Shown piece by piece: positions 48,918 through 59,959 of a stretch of 64,000 nt of DNA; the stretch's first letter is position 1, and the number at the start of each line of letters is the position of its first letter. The position numbers and the translations under genes were made by a program. The DNA is from Paraspadella gotoi (lineage: Eukaryota; Chaetognatha): NCBI GenBank assembly GCA_051294375.1, contig CM119268.1, positions 18,804,615 through 18,868,614 of the forward strand, given 5' to 3'. Below the pieces are notes generated by a model. It saw only the letters and a list, made by a program, of their open reading frames with translations. It did no database searches and was not told where the DNA came from.

Positions 48918-49783
48918 NNNNNNNNNNNNNNNNNNNNNNNNNNNNNNNNNNNNNNNNNNNNNNNNNNNNNNNNNNNNNNNNNNNNNNNNNNNNNNNNNNN
49001 NNNNNNNNNNNNNNNNNNNNNNNNNNNNNNNNNNNNNNNNNNNNNNNNNNNNNNNNNNNNNNNNNNNNNNNNNNNNNNNNNNNNNNNNNNNNNNNNNNNN
49101 NNNNNNNNNNNNNNNNNNNNNNNNNNNNNNNNNNNNNNNNNNNNNNNNNNNNNNNNNNNNNNNNNNNNNNNNNNNNNNNNNNNNNNNNNNNNNNNNNNNN
49201 NNNNNNNNNNNNNNNNNNNNNNNNNNNNNNNNNNNNNNNNNNNNNNNNNNNNNNNNNNNNNNNNNNNNNNNNNNNNNNNNNNNNNNNNNNNNNNNNNNNN
49301 NNNNNNNNNNNNNNNNNNNNNNNNNNNNNNNNNNNNNNNNNNNNNNNNNNNNNNNNNNNNNNNNNNNNNNNNNNNNNNNNNNNNNNNNNNNNNNNNNNNN
49401 NNNNNNNNNNNNNNNNNNNNNNNNNNNNNNNNNNNNNNNNNNNNNNNNNNNNNNNNNNNNNNNNNNNNNNNNNNNNNNNNNNNNNNNNNNNNNNNNNNNN
49501 NNNNNNNNNNNNNNNNNNNNNNNNNNNNNNNNNNNNNNNNNNNNNNNNNNNNNNNNNNNNNNNNNNNNNNNNNNNNNNNNNNNNNNNNNNNNNNNNNNNN
49601 NNNNNNNNNNNNNNNNNNNNNNNNNNNNNNNNNNNNNNNNNNNNNNNNNNNNNNNNNNNNNNNNNNNNNNNNNNNNNNNNNNNNNNNNNNNNNNNNNNNN
49701 NNNNNNNNNNNNNNNNNNNNNNNNNNNNNNNNNNNNNNNNNNNNNNNNNNNNNNNNNNNNNNNNNNNNNNNNNNNNNNNNNNN
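48918..49783. other. Assembly gap, 866 N
   Basis: Unknown bases. Long frames spanning it are artefacts. Confidence 1.
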
Positions 49784-49867
49784 TGTTTCGTTTTCCAACT
49801 CCATCTGTCGTCGTCATTGTCGTTGTCGTCGTCGTCGAAATTTCCTTTTATTTTTCTAAACAAAAGA

Positions 49868-50028
49868 TCAGTGGCGCCTCTTCCCCATTTAGCGACCCTG
49901 ACGCTACCTGGAAGAACCCATTTTTGGGGGGGCATGGGGGCGCCGGAGAATCATCTTGGCGCCGTAGAAAAAGAGAGTCATTGTGGAAACGAAATTCGTT
50001 CCATAACGATGAAATATCTAATACATAA
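49868..50028 (+). CDS. Candidate 3'-terminal exon
   Basis: After a pyrimidine-rich stretch and acceptor-like ACAAAAG, the frame reads ISGASSPFSDPDATWKNPFL and GGHGGAGESSWRRRKRESLW, and stops at TAA 50,026-50,028. The sequence looks like a real hydrophilic C-terminus. Two other frames are also open here, one on the minus strand (VRVAKWGRGATDLLFRKIKG) with an Asp-rich tail. The upstream part is in the 866-N gap. Confidence 0.35.
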
Positions 50029-50546
50029 CACTAGTAGTAAATAGTAGGAAACAGTAGTAAATCTGTCTTATTTCAAAGTATTAACATACTTTGAAAAGAC
50101 GTAATATTTAACTTTAAATTCTTCATGAATAAGCACACTCTCTCAATTTCGCCAAAAAAAAATCTTTATTCAAATCACCGTCGAAGTCAAATGGTCCGAT
50201 TCTGGCGAAGGCGGACGTCCGAAGCCAAAAACGTCGCCAATGTCACGTGACTCTTCCATTTGCACCTGAGGCCATCCGGTCTTTGGCAGCGAAGCGAACG
50301 ACTCACGTCCAAAAGGAAATTCACGCTTTTTTTTTTTTTGATGGCGATGACGCTTGTTTCTAATCTTCCATTCATTAACTCATTCATTTTTCTTTTGATT
50401 CCTTCATTCATTCATTTTTTCATTCATTCGTTAATAAATTAATTTTTCAGTATTCTCCTCCTTCTTTCTTCCTTTTTCTTTCTTTCTATTTTTCTTTGTT
50501 AAATTCTTTTTTTCTTTTTTTTTCTTCATATCTTTCTTTTTTATAC

Positions 50547-50547
<1 letters not shown>

Positions 50548-50625
<78 letters not shown>

Positions 50626-50628
50626 TGT
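50548..50628. repeat. (TTTC)n microsatellite
   Basis: A near-pure run. Just upstream, 50,131-50,363 is open on the plus strand with an ordinary-looking sequence (NGPILAKADVRSQKRRQCHV…) but no start or clear acceptor, so it is not called. Confidence 0.95.
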
Positions 50629-51251
50629 TCTCTCTTTTCATTCTTTTGTTCCCTCGTCAGCTCATCTGTCATCCACATTACTTTTCCTCGCGAGTAATTA
50701 AAAAAATTCCGCTCCTCTGAAGATCTTTTGTTTTCTCAACAATCAAGTTCGATTCCTCCCTCGGTCGCCAGAGTGAAGAGATCGGCCATGTTATTTTGTT
50801 TACGTTTCGATTTAACCCAGCTTCGCAGAGATGTCGCCCTTAGAGTACTTTGTCCGATATCTCCATTATTCAATTGGCTTTTCACCGTCTCATCATTTAA
50901 TTGCCAAGAGACTATGCTAGAATTTATCGGAAGAAGATTATACGATGTCATCTTTTTTTCTATTTCTTTTTTGTTTGTTTGTCTTTCTTTATTTATTTCT
51001 TTTTTGTTTCTTTTTTTTTGTTTCTTTTTTTCTTTCTCTCTTTCTTTCTTTCTTTTCTCTCTTTCTTTTTTTCTTTTCTCTCTTTCTTTCCTTTCTTTCT
51101 TTTCTTTCTTCTTTCTTTCTTTTTCTTTCTTTTCTTCTTTCTTTCTTTCTTTCTTTTTTTAATTACTAAACTATGATACATATTATGCTCGTTGGGGTAA
51201 GAAGACATTTTTCCTTCGTTTCTCGTGCAGTTTTAATTTTTAAATCGTTTC

Positions 51252-51480
51252 ATGTGACTTTTTTTATCTCCTGTGAATTAAATCGTCACGTGGACTATCA
51301 CGTGACCGTCTCGCTCCTCCATCGCTTAATGAGGCAGATGGCCGAAGTTCCGATTGCCGGCGGCAGCGATTTGCCGATCAATGAGTTTGGAAAATTGGAG
51401 GGAGAATCCAGAGGCAGGAATCAGAGAAAGAGAGAGACGAAAACTCCAAAGGCGAGATTAGAATTGAGACAGAAAGAGAG
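51252..51480 (+). CDS. Weak exon candidate
   Basis: The frame contains CELNRHVDYHVTVSLLHRLM and RQMAEVPIAGGSDLPINEFG, then a charged stretch (GRNQRKRETKTPKARLELRQ) running into a GA microsatellite at 51,475-51,545. The composition is ordinary, but there is no good donor. It lies on the same strand as, and 1 kb upstream of, the exon at 52,546. Confidence 0.25.
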
Positions 51481-52014
51481 AGAGAGAGAGATGAGAGAGA
51501 AGAGAGAAGAGAGACGAGATAGAGAGATGAGAGAGAGAGACGAGAGAGGCCAAAGTGGGATCCCATAGAGCTTTTTTTATGGAGAAAGGTCAAAGTTGTC
51601 CCCTTCGATGAAAACTTCAACTTCTCTCAGTCGAGAACCAAACAATTACTTTTTTTTTCATTTTCTTTTTCTCTTTTCTTTTTCTTCTTATTTTCTTTTC
51701 TTTTCTTTTTTCTTCTTCCTTTTTTTGCCTTTTTTCTTCTTCCTCTTTAATGATTTTTCGATAAAGTTTTTTTTCTTCTGATTTTTGGAAGGAAAAGTCT
51801 CAATGTCTTCAATTGTCGTTCGTGTTTTGTCTCCAAACTAAGTAATAAAATTTAAATTAATACAGATTAGATTTTGAAATACATTTTCTGGTTGGGTTTC
51901 CGTTGTGTTAAGTTAAAATAATCACAAACTTGTGTCTTCGATTCGTGTTTTACTTATTGATTTTATATTTATTAAAATAGGATGAACTATCTTTCTTTTA
52001 ATTTTGAAGATAAT

Positions 52015-52140
52015 ATATGAAATTGATACAACCAATATAAAAAATCAATAAATAAGCTATTTTTCCCCTAACTTTTGACAGCCTTGACGATTTAAGGTTT
52101 ACCGTCCTTCTTTCAAGATGATATTTTTGATGTTATTCTA
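52015..52140 (+). repeat. Diverged dispersed-repeat copy
   Basis: ATGAAATTGATACAACCAAT … AATAAGCTATTTTTCCCCTA … AAGATGATATT: a diverged relative of the 335-bp repeat, about 1.2 kb upstream of its tandem array. Confidence 0.75.
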
Positions 52141-52545
52141 TTTAGTATTTTGATTTGACCAGGGTTTTAAAAAATTGTTTCACAGTTATCTTTCTTTTTA
52201 AAAGTCTTTTTTAAGCGAGAATTGATGGATACGAATTGACTAAAACCTAATAATATTCTAAAACCCATAATGAGCAGGGGGTTCAATGTTTACCAAAGTA
52301 TTTTAACGTTATCAATTAATTAATCATTTACAAAAAGCAATTGTGAAATCGTCAACCCGTCGATTTCGCCACCAAAATCATTTCTAATACAATGAATAAT
52401 TAATTATTCCATCGATTCTTTGTTTATAACTTTTGTGCGAAGCCAATTAGCACCTAGGCCTCTTCTTCATTATTCATAATTTTAAAAATGTTTCATTCAT
52501 AATTCGAAATTCATTATTCATATCTTTCTTTTTTTTCCATTTCAG

Positions 52546-52756
52546 GTCGAAGCCTCGTCTTTAGCTCCGATCGTAGAACCGGAAAACCTTTCACCTCTCG
52601 AAGACGACGCAGGCGAGAATTACGGAAAAAGTGACGCCGTAGATGGCGCCAACTTGGTTGGCGCGAGATCAGATGGCGCCGTCACAGATGAGGTCGGTGC
52701 AAAAATCGGCGCCAATGGTAAAGCTGGTTCATCGAAGAAAGAAGGACTAAAACTGG
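52546..52756 (+). CDS. Exon of gene ending at 55,139: Gly/Ala/Asp-rich segment
   Basis: Acceptor CCATTTCAG, donor GTGAGCTT, phase 0 in and phase 1 out. It encodes VEASSLAPIVEPENLSPLED, then a loosely repeated segment with GAN/GAR/GAK motifs (VDGANLVGARSDGAV, VGAKIGANGKAG), ending KKEGLKL. The leftover G joins TT at 53,005 to make Val. It is phase-compatible with the exon at 22,740-22,835 and shares its composition, so both may belong to one gene spanning about 42 kb. That link is inference. Confidence 0.7.
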
Positions 52757-53004
52757 GTGAGCTTCATTCGCCGAGCGTTAATTATTATTTTTTTATGTCC
52801 GATTATAATTTCACGGTCTTTGTTTTGTTTGTTTGTTTTGTTTGTTTTGTTTTTTTTTGTTCCAACGATTTATTTATTTCAAGTCAATTTCATAATTACG
52901 TATGTATTTAAAAGAGATTATAAATATAATTTTCTAATTGTCCTCTTTAAAATTGGAAAGAGCCAATCCAAACCTTCGCTCTCACCTTTCCCCTTTTTTT
53001 TCAG

Positions 53005-53213
53005 TTCTCCCCAATCCCGCGAAACCCTTAACATCCTCTTCAACGAGCACCACATCTCCCGACGACCCCCTCAACACCCCCAACGACGACCCCCTCAACA
53101 CTCCTTCCACGGAAGAACCCAAATCCCCGAGGTCTCCCGTTTCTCCGTCGGGAATTTGGTCGACGCTGAAGGGAAAGCTCAAAGTCGGGAAAGAAGACGC
53201 GACGAAAGAAACG
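53005..53213 (+). CDS. Exon: Ser/Thr/Pro-rich with two DDPLNTP repeats
   Basis: Acceptor TTTTTTTCAG, donor GTGAATG, phase 1 in and phase 0 out. It reads LPNPAKPLTSSSTSTTSPDD, has a repeated DDPLNTP motif, then EEPKSPRSPVSPSGIW and STLKGKLKVGKEDATKET. SP-rich sites suggest phosphorylation by proline-directed kinases. The next recognised exon (54,686) needs phase 1, so at least one exon is missing between them, possibly in the 25-N gap or the tandem repeat. Confidence 0.7.
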
Positions 53214-53257
53214 GTGAATGTCTTTTTCTCTCTTTTTGTCTATCTGTTTCGTTTTAT

Positions 53258-53282
53258 NNNNNNNNNNNNNNNNNNNNNNNNN
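53258..53282. other. Assembly gap, exactly 25 N
   Basis: Separates clean intron sequence from the indel-rich tandem repeat. Confidence 1.
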
Positions 53283-54525
53283 AAAGAGAGAGATCATTCA
53301 TTAATAAATAAGCCTATCTTGCCCCTGACTTTGGGACAGGCTTTGGGGTTTAGGCCCTCCCATCAACTCTTACAAGATAATGACATAGCAGGTCCCTGCA
53401 AAGCTTCAAATCAAAAGACTCTTTCACAGTCTCGTTTATTCACGTCCAGAGTAACCTGGCTTCCCTATCAATGAAGTGGAAAATATTTCCAAAGAATGTT
53501 TCAATTGTATGAAAAGACCACTCCACTTAAGTAATTAGATCGGGGAATACTTATTAGTACTGCCGCACAAGCATCAAAATTACAAGGAGCTGAATTTTTA
53601 TGAAATGGGTACAACCAATAATAAAAATTATCCATTCATTTAATAAATAAGCTATCTTGCCACCATGAACTTGGACAGGCTTTGGTGGTTAAAGGCTCCA
53701 TCCATTTACAAGATAATGACATACAGGTCCTGCAATGCTTTCCAATCAAGACTCTTTCACAGTCTCGTTTATTCACTCCCAGAGTACCTGGCTTCCCTAT
53801 CCAATGAAAGTTGGAAAATATTTCAAAGAATGTTTTCAATTGTAATGAAAAGACGAACTCCCTTAAGTATAGATCGGGGAATACTTATTGTACTCCGCAC
53901 TAGCATGCAAAAATACAAGGAGCTGAAATTTTATGAAATTGGTACAACCCAATATAAAAATTAATCCATTCAGTTTAATAAATAAACTATCTTGCCCCTG
54001 ACTTTGGACAGGCTTTGGTGGTTTAAGGCCTCCATCACTCTTACAAGATAATGACATAGCAGGTCCCTGCAAGCTCTTCAATCAAGACTCTTTCACAGTC
54101 TCGTTTATTCACTCCCAGAGTACCCTGGCTTTTCCCCTATCAACTGAAGTGGGAAATATTTCAAAAGAATGTTTCAAATAGTATGAAAAGACCACTCCCT
54201 TAAGTAATTAGATCGGGGAATACTATATTGTACTACCAGCACTAGCATCAAAATCCAAGGAGCTGAATTTTATGAAATTGGTACAACAATATAAAAATTA
54301 ATCCATTCATTTAATAAATAAGCAATCTTGCCCCTACTTTGGACAGGCTTTTTTGGTGGTTTAAGGCCTCCATCACTCTTAACAAAGATAATGACATAGC
54401 AGGTTCCCTGAAGCTTTCAATTCAAGACTCTTCACAGTCTCGTTATTCACTCCCAGAGTACCTGCCTCCCTATAAATGAAGTGGGAAAATATTTCAAAAA
54501 GAATTCAATTGTATAAAATTATATT
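53283..54525 (+). repeat. Tandem array, ~4 units of a ~335-bp repeat
   Basis: Each unit runs AAGC-TATCTTGCCCCTGACTTT … TTACAAGATAATGACATAGC … TTTCACAGTCTCGTTTATTC … AGATCGGGGAATACTTATTG … TTGGTACAACCAATATAAAA. Starts lie near 53,305, 53,645, 53,982 and 54,315, the last unit being incomplete. The units differ by many single-base indels. Single copies of parts of the same unit are scattered in the window (11.1, 15.1, 26.0, 32.0 and 52.0 kb), always starting or ending near the TACAACCAATATAAAA motif. Confidence 0.9.
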
Positions 54526-54685
54526 TTATTTTTAATGAGACAAAACAAATTCGTCAGGATTTCATATCATCCTTCATCATCTTCTTTCCCTCATTCTCTA
54601 TCATCTTATCCTCCCATCCCTCACATTTTCTCCTCATCCTCATCATTTTCTCCTCATCCCTCATAATCCATTTTTTTTCCATCAG

Positions 54686-54841
54686 GGCCATTCCCTCATC
54701 GCGGTCCGACCAAAGAGATCATGGCGATCCAAGAGAAGAATCGGCGCCAGCCCATACGCGCAGGGGAATACATGGTCCGACTGCAAAGCATTCCTACATG
54801 CCAGTATATCAACTTTTGGTTTGGGCGGAAAGAATTTCAAG
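54686..54841 (+). CDS. Penultimate exon, start of a folded-looking domain
   Basis: Acceptor TTCCATCAG, donor GTGAGCCC, phase 1 at both ends. The frame reads PFPHRGPTKEIMAIQEKNRR and then QPIRAGEYMVRLQSIPTC and QYINFWFGRKEFQ. Alternating hydrophobic and polar residues with Cys, Trp and Phe suggest a beta-rich globular domain, unlike the disordered upstream exons. I do not recognise the family. Other frames through the exon are open but less protein-like and do not splice to the terminal exon. Confidence 0.75.
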
Positions 54842-54972
54842 GTGAGCCCGATGATTTTTCCTAGTTCTTTTATTTTAAGTCTGTTCATAGTCAGAGTATC
54901 TCTGTCTGTCGTCTCATTAGTCCATCTCTCCTTTTTCAATCTCCCGCACTCCAAACAACGCAATCTTCACAG

Positions 54973-55139
54973 TTGAGCCCGCAAGAGTAACGTCCCTGAG
55001 GGTGACGAACGCTAGGACAGACGACTGTCTCTACGGATTTATGGGCATCGACATTCCGGCGGGCTCTGGATCTGGAACGTCTTCATCGGGCCCTACTCAC
55101 ACCGAGTTTGACTTGCGAAACAACGGGTCGGTTCGCTAA
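54973..55139 (+). CDS. Terminal exon with stop codon
   Basis: After acceptor TCTTCACAG, TT completes a Val codon with the G of the previous exon. The frame reads EPARVTSLRVTNARTDDCLY, GFMGIDIPAGSGSGTSSSGP and THTEFDLRNNGSVR, and stops at TAA 55,137-55,139. The first half continues the folded-looking domain; the last 25 residues are Gly/Ser-rich. The family is not recognised. Confidence 0.8.
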
Positions 55140-55169
55140 GACCAAGTGAACGATTGCGGAAACTCGCGA

Positions 55170-55175
55170 AATAAA
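55170..55175 (+). promoter_or_regulatory. Possible polyadenylation signal
   Basis: AATAAA 31 bases after the stop codon. It is close for a 3' UTR; another candidate (CAATAAAAAG) lies near 55,469. AT-rich sequence makes chance hits likely. Confidence 0.3.
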
Positions 55176-55179
55176 AAAA

Positions 55180-57325
55180 AGTAGGAGAGTGGAGTGATCA
55201 ACGAACAAATATGGAACGAAGAATTGGAATCTTGAGATCGAGTTATCAAAGTTGAAGAACATATAAGAAGAAATTCGTGGATAGCTAGTGTAGTAGAAAA
55301 CTAATGAAAGTAAAATTTCTTTTTTTTTAATGTGAAAAGGAAATGTGTGCCTTTTTTAAAAACGATTGTTTTCCCAGACTAAAAGAATTTTCTTTGTGTG
55401 TTAATATCGAAAAAAGTCATTAGATATTTTATAAAATGTTACTAGTTTTTTAATTAGTGAATTTAGGCAATAAAAAGAGAACAATAACTTTTTATCTATG
55501 TAAATCGAGAGAAAGTTGCTGGTTTAATCCCAGTAGGGAATTGTGTTTTCTTTCTCATTGTGGACAAAACCCGGTTTGAGAGCAGATTTATGTTTCCCTG
55601 AAAACTCAAGATATTTTTTGCGATAATAAGATAATTGAAAAAGAAAAAAGTTCGTCAAGACGACTTTACAATAATTAATGTCAGAAACAGCGATTTTTCA
55701 TTTCCTGAGGTAGTTTGTTTCAGTTGGATTGTTTATAAATAAACTCACACCAGGTATTAACGAAGGCATATATTACTTTCATTTTGATCGATTGTTCTTC
55801 AATTTTTATTGAACAGTTTTTTCCTTAATGACGAATCCCGTTCGGGATATAATGAAAAAATCTCAGTCAAACAAAAGCCGACACCAAGCGATTGACAAAG
55901 TAATTACATTTATTTATTCAAAATTCTTATGCTTTCTCTAATACCAATAAACAACGAAAAAAGAAAGGTTATCGCATCATATTTATTAATTATAATTATG
56001 TTTAGTAGGCTGAACCAGCCTTAGAAAGCGATAGAAAGACCAACGCCTCCAAACGGAAAGCAACCAACAACTGGAAACTTCGGTGTCCCTACACCTGACA
56101 AGATTCTAAAATCCAATATCTATAATAGAGACTATGCGTCAAGTAGTCAGAAGCGCCCGATACAAGGTGTAGTCGTCAGGGGGACGTTTTATATTCGTAT
56201 AATAAGAAATTATTATAATCGCTTATTAAAATTCAAGACGAAAAGTTTGACTTTTCAATGCCCGACGGTTACGATTCGAAGACGCGAATTAATTTTGGCG
56301 CGAAAGGATTTAATTTGTTCTTTGAGAGATATAAAACTACACCACAAGTTTTCCAATCGTGAAGTTTTTTTTTAAATAAATTTTGTTAGTTTTTTATCTA
56401 GTTAGCAGAAAAATTATGAATTATCCAACGAACTAAAAAAATCGCAGCCATCGATAGAAAACTTGCATGTTTGGCCGTTGCTTCGTTCTGTCATGTCCGG
56501 TCAGTTGGTCGGTCGGGTCGGTCTGTGGTGGGGTCTTTGTCGACCGTTCTACACACTAATTTGACTTTAGAAAAAAAGGAAACAGATTCGCGAAAACTGA
56601 AAAAGACTGAGAGAAAGAAGATAAAAGTAATGATTGGCGCAAAAATTGGCAAAGAAATGGCCAAAAATTGGCAAAAGAACTGGCCAAGAATTGGCAAAAT
56701 TTGGTGAGCGACACGGCTATAATTTTTAAAGAGTTCGATAAGATTATACGAATAAAGTTTAAGGATTAAAAAAAGGATATTTAAAAGCTTAAAGTTAAAT
56801 TTTACAAAATGTATTAAATGTAATTTAGTTGGATTAAAGAGAAACGCGAATTTTTTTTAGTGTGTTATACGGTGAAATCACAAAATTAAATGAAATGTAA
56901 TTCGAAAAATGTATTAAATGAATAAATGGAGTTGCTATGTTTAAATCACCTTGTTTTATTTTAAAGTATTATGTTTTTTTAAAAAATTTGGGTGAAATAA
57001 AAAAAATTCTCGTACCTCCAGCCGAGTTTTAAAAACATGTTCCCTTTTTTAACAATCATAAATTGAGAAAAACCTAAAAATTTAAATGACTGATCTATTT
57101 TCGCGTGACTCAGTTTTGTATTTTTATCAAGAATTTCGGATGAAATATTAGCATCATGAATTAAAAAAGGGAGAAAAAACCCAAAACCAAAAGAACAGAC
57201 GTGACTTTAAGCAGAGAGTTTCATTTTTTCCTAAAAAAGAAACTGAATGGAAAAATGATGAGAGATACATATTTTTTTTGAACTGAAAAAAAATATTTTT
57301 TTTGTGATCCACCGAAGGCAAAAAA

Positions 57326-57381
<56 letters not shown>

Positions 57382-57542
57382 TTAAACTCAAAAAACGCTC
57401 CGTAAAAATCAAAACACTCTGTTCTAACGCGGTAACTCAGTTTTTAATTTTTGCTCTCGCGCTCAATTCATAGAATGTGACCACCGAAGGCAAAAATCTC
57501 TCTCTCTCTTCTCTCTCTCTCTCCTCTCTCCTCGTCTCTCTC

Positions 57543-57577
<35 letters not shown>

Positions 57578-57600
57578 ACTCACCCCGTCGCAAACTCTGC
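55180..57600. other. Intergenic region between convergent genes
   Basis: AT-rich. A short open frame at 56,471-56,707 ends in a repeated IGKEMAKNWQKNWPRIGKIW-like sequence from a GGCAAAGAA-type repeat and is not a gene. CT microsatellites lie at 57,330-57,376 and 57,496-57,575 and would fall in the 3' region of the minus-strand gene. Confidence 0.6.
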
Positions 57601-57601
57601 G

Positions 57602-58191
57602 TCAACGCGCGCGCAAGCTGGAGGTCTCCCGGCGGGCACCGATTCCACTCGGCGCCTCCTTGGAGATTCTAAATCTGTCGGGTGCCGACCGGAAAACTTC
57701 CGGCGACGACGACTTCATCCCTCGATCCGGCGCGACATTTTTCGCCCCAAAGGAACCAGTAATCCGGCCGCGTCCGTCCGATAGGTGGCGGCGCGTCCGC
57801 GCTTTACCCGCCAAAGCCGACGGCGTCATCGGCGGCTGGCGGCGTCGGTGGCGGATTTTCTCGGTAGTGTGCAGGATCGCCCGCCGTGGCGAAACTCGGC
57901 GACGTGGCGGCGACTGAAAGCGGCGAAGGCGTCGTGACGGTGGGTCGTGTCAGTTTCCCGCATTAAGGGAGTCGAACGCCTCCTGATCCTTTTTAACTGC
58001 TCCATGTTTTCTCCTTCTTCGCCTCGATCTTCTGCAGTCTCTCGGAATGATCGGTCTTTGGGCGTCGGCCAGAAGCGGCCCGGGCGAAAGCCTTTTGGCA
58101 AGGGACCGTTTGACCGACATGAGCGTTTGTCGGTCGAAGGAACGAAAGAGTCGTTTGGTCGCTCGATGCCGTGACAGGAGGTTTGGAGCAA
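57602..58191 (-). CDS. C-terminal part of charge-rich minus-strand gene, frame-broken
   Basis: Two overlapping minus frames give protein-like sequence. 58,191-57,826 includes FRPGRFWPTPKDRSFRETAE and MEQLKRIRRRSTPLMRETDT. 57,829-57,602 includes KSSSPEVFRSAPDRFRISKE and ends ETSSLRAR, stop. One base change between them would join them. Plus-strand frames are also open (57,600-57,917), so the strand rests on continuity with the clearer minus frames upstream. CpG-rich, Arg-rich; no domain recognised. Confidence 0.4.
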
Positions 58192-58590
58192 GAATGCTTT
58201 GTCGGTTTTGTCGGTTAAAATTCTCTCGTTTTTCGTTTTTTTCTTCGTCAGGAATCAAAATGTTTTTTGCGTCGACGAAATCGCTGAACGAATCTTCGAC
58301 GTCGGCGATCTCGTCGTCTTCTCGTCGTCGTCGTCGTTCTCTCCGTCCTCTCACGCAGCAGAGTGATATCGCGAATCTTCCGACTCAGACTCTGAATCGA
58401 GATCCTTCGCGAAGGAGCATGCGAATGGGCTGCTGCTGTAGCGGCCGCTGTAAGCAGACTGCTGGAGTGGCTCTGCTTCAGCTGCAAGACTCGCCGAGTT
58501 GGGAGATTTCTCATGACTAATTCCTTCATTATGTTCTGCACCTCTTCCGCTCGCCCACCCCGACGCCCTCTTCCACCTCCCTACAGCCAA
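58140..58590 (-). CDS. Acidic Ser/Glu/Asp segment of minus-strand gene, frame-broken
   Basis: A minus frame reads SPFACSFAKDLDSESESEDS and then stops. In another frame the sequence resumes EDDEIADVEDSFSDFVDAKN and ILIPDEEKNEKREN. A one-base loss in the GAC repeat between them (about 58,320-58,345) would give a continuous acidic protein. This pattern is what a sequencing error in a triplet run would produce. Confidence 0.45.
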
Positions 58591-58922
58591 CCACCCCTAA
58601 CGACATCTTGGCGGCGCGTTGGAGGAAATCCTCCACTTTTCGCGGCGAGGTTTTTCTCTTGGCCCGGCGACGGCGGCGGCGGAGGTTTGGCGGAAATGGG
58701 AACATCCTGTGCCAGTCGGGGCAAGCGGCACCGTTGGGTTGGTTTGGCCGGCGAAGGGCTTGCGTTTTGTTCGTTTTTTTTCGCGTTGGTTAAGTGTGTT
58801 GTTGCTTGTTCCTCTCCGTTCGTTTCTCAGTTTGTTCTTGTTCCGTTTGTTTTCATGTTTCGTCTCCTCTTCTGCTCAATCTTTCCTTTCCCTCTGCCTC
58901 CGCCTTTTCGTCGTCGACGTTA

Positions 58923-59144
58923 TTATTCACTTCTTTGCCTCTCCAATTTTCGAGTACAGGGTCCGGTCCGACCCAAAAATCTTCCTTTCCCGTTTCCCTT
59001 CCCTTCGAATCCTTCGGATTCACTCGGCGATGACGTCACCGAAGCCTCTTGTTTTTCTTCGTCCGGCACCGCCGCCGCTGCTGGCAGCGTCGACTGCGGG
59101 CGGAAGCTTCGGCCGCTGTTTCGCTGTTCTCTTGTTTTCCTCAA
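58923..59144 (-). CDS. Exon fragment of minus-strand gene
   Basis: The frame reads RKTREQRNSGRSFRPQSTLP, AAAAVPDEEKQEASVTSSPS and ESEGFEGKGNGKGRF. Acidic/Ser-rich and plausible as disordered coding sequence. Splice borders were not resolved, and the plus strand is also open here. Confidence 0.4.
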   Translation of the reverse strand: MRKTREQRNSGRSFRPQSTLPAAAAVPDEEKQEASVTSSPSESEGFEGKGNGKGRFLGRTGPCTRKLERQRSE

Positions 59145-59370
59145 TCCTCCGACGATGCGACCTCAAGCGGAATTTTCCTAAAGCTTCGCCGCGACGGGTA
59201 AGGGGCTTTGGGTAAGTCCTCTCCGCTCTGCAGCGCTGCTGTCGCTCAACCTCGCGAGATCAACCGTTAATTCCTCCGGCGTCATTTCTTCTTTGAGAAA
59301 ATCCGGTTTGGGTGGATCGGCGGCGGCTTGGCGTCTTTCGCGTCTTTCCGTCTTTTCGCCGGAGCAATTT

Positions 59371-59640
59371 TCAACTTCGACCGGCCGGTGGCTCCCAATT
59401 CAAACGCGCGCCGTCGGGTCGCGGATCGTCATTCGCCGGCGCCGCGACAGCTTTCCGAACGATTTCAGTGCTGTCAACGTGACCGAGTGTCGTACGTTTT
59501 CCGCGTTCGCGACGAAGAACGCGCGCGCTCTTGATCCGATTTTCTAGGTCGAGGGGCGCTGGAGAAGGCGGCGCCGGCCCGCGAGCGTCTGGAGCGGCGC
59601 CAGGAGCGACCGCGAGTGGGCGCCGACACCTCCAACGGCG
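59371..59640 (-). CDS. Exon fragment of minus-strand gene
   Basis: After an acceptor-like TCTTTAG the frame is open for 90 codons. It contains APLDLENRIKSARVLRRERG and TTLGHVDSTEIVRKAVAAPA, then NDDPRPDGARLNWEPPAGRS, and stops at 59,371-59,373. The sequence is one of the more ordinary in this block, which supports coding on this strand. Confidence 0.5.
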   Translation of the reverse strand, partial: RRWRCRRPLAVAPGAAPDARGPAPPSPAPLDLENRIKSARVLRRERGKRTTLGHVDSTEIVRKAVAAPANDDPRPDGARLNWEPPAGRS

Positions 59641-59959
59641 CTAAAGACATCTTTCCCATCAGGAAAAGGGGGTGCAAAGCATGTGGTTTGTCCGTTGTTG
59701 AATGATGATGATCTTGGGGTAAAATTGCGAATTTTCGGGTAGAGATTTCGAATTTTGAAAATTCCATGAAGATCCACTTTGTCCTCGTTTTCTACCCTTT
59801 TTCCTTTAACATCAATCATTCCTTTCCTCTTTCCCTTCCTCCTCTTCTCTCTTGACAACTGCCACCATAGTTCTTCCTCTTACTCCTCCCTCTCCTCCTC
59901 TCCCTATTTCCCTCTCCCTCCCTCCTCCCTCTCCTCCTCCCTCTTCCTCTCCCCTCTCT

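Noticed and set aside
53283-54525. CRISPR-like array
   Set aside because: The repeat unit is ~335 bp without distinct spacers, and the DNA is eukaryotic.
58513-59215. Plus-strand frames of about 200 residues opposite the minus-strand gene
   Set aside because: They are rich in Ser, Phe, Leu and Arg as expected for the antisense of acidic/basic coding DNA. The minus strand gives more natural sequence and the one good donor (60,264). Not fully excluded.
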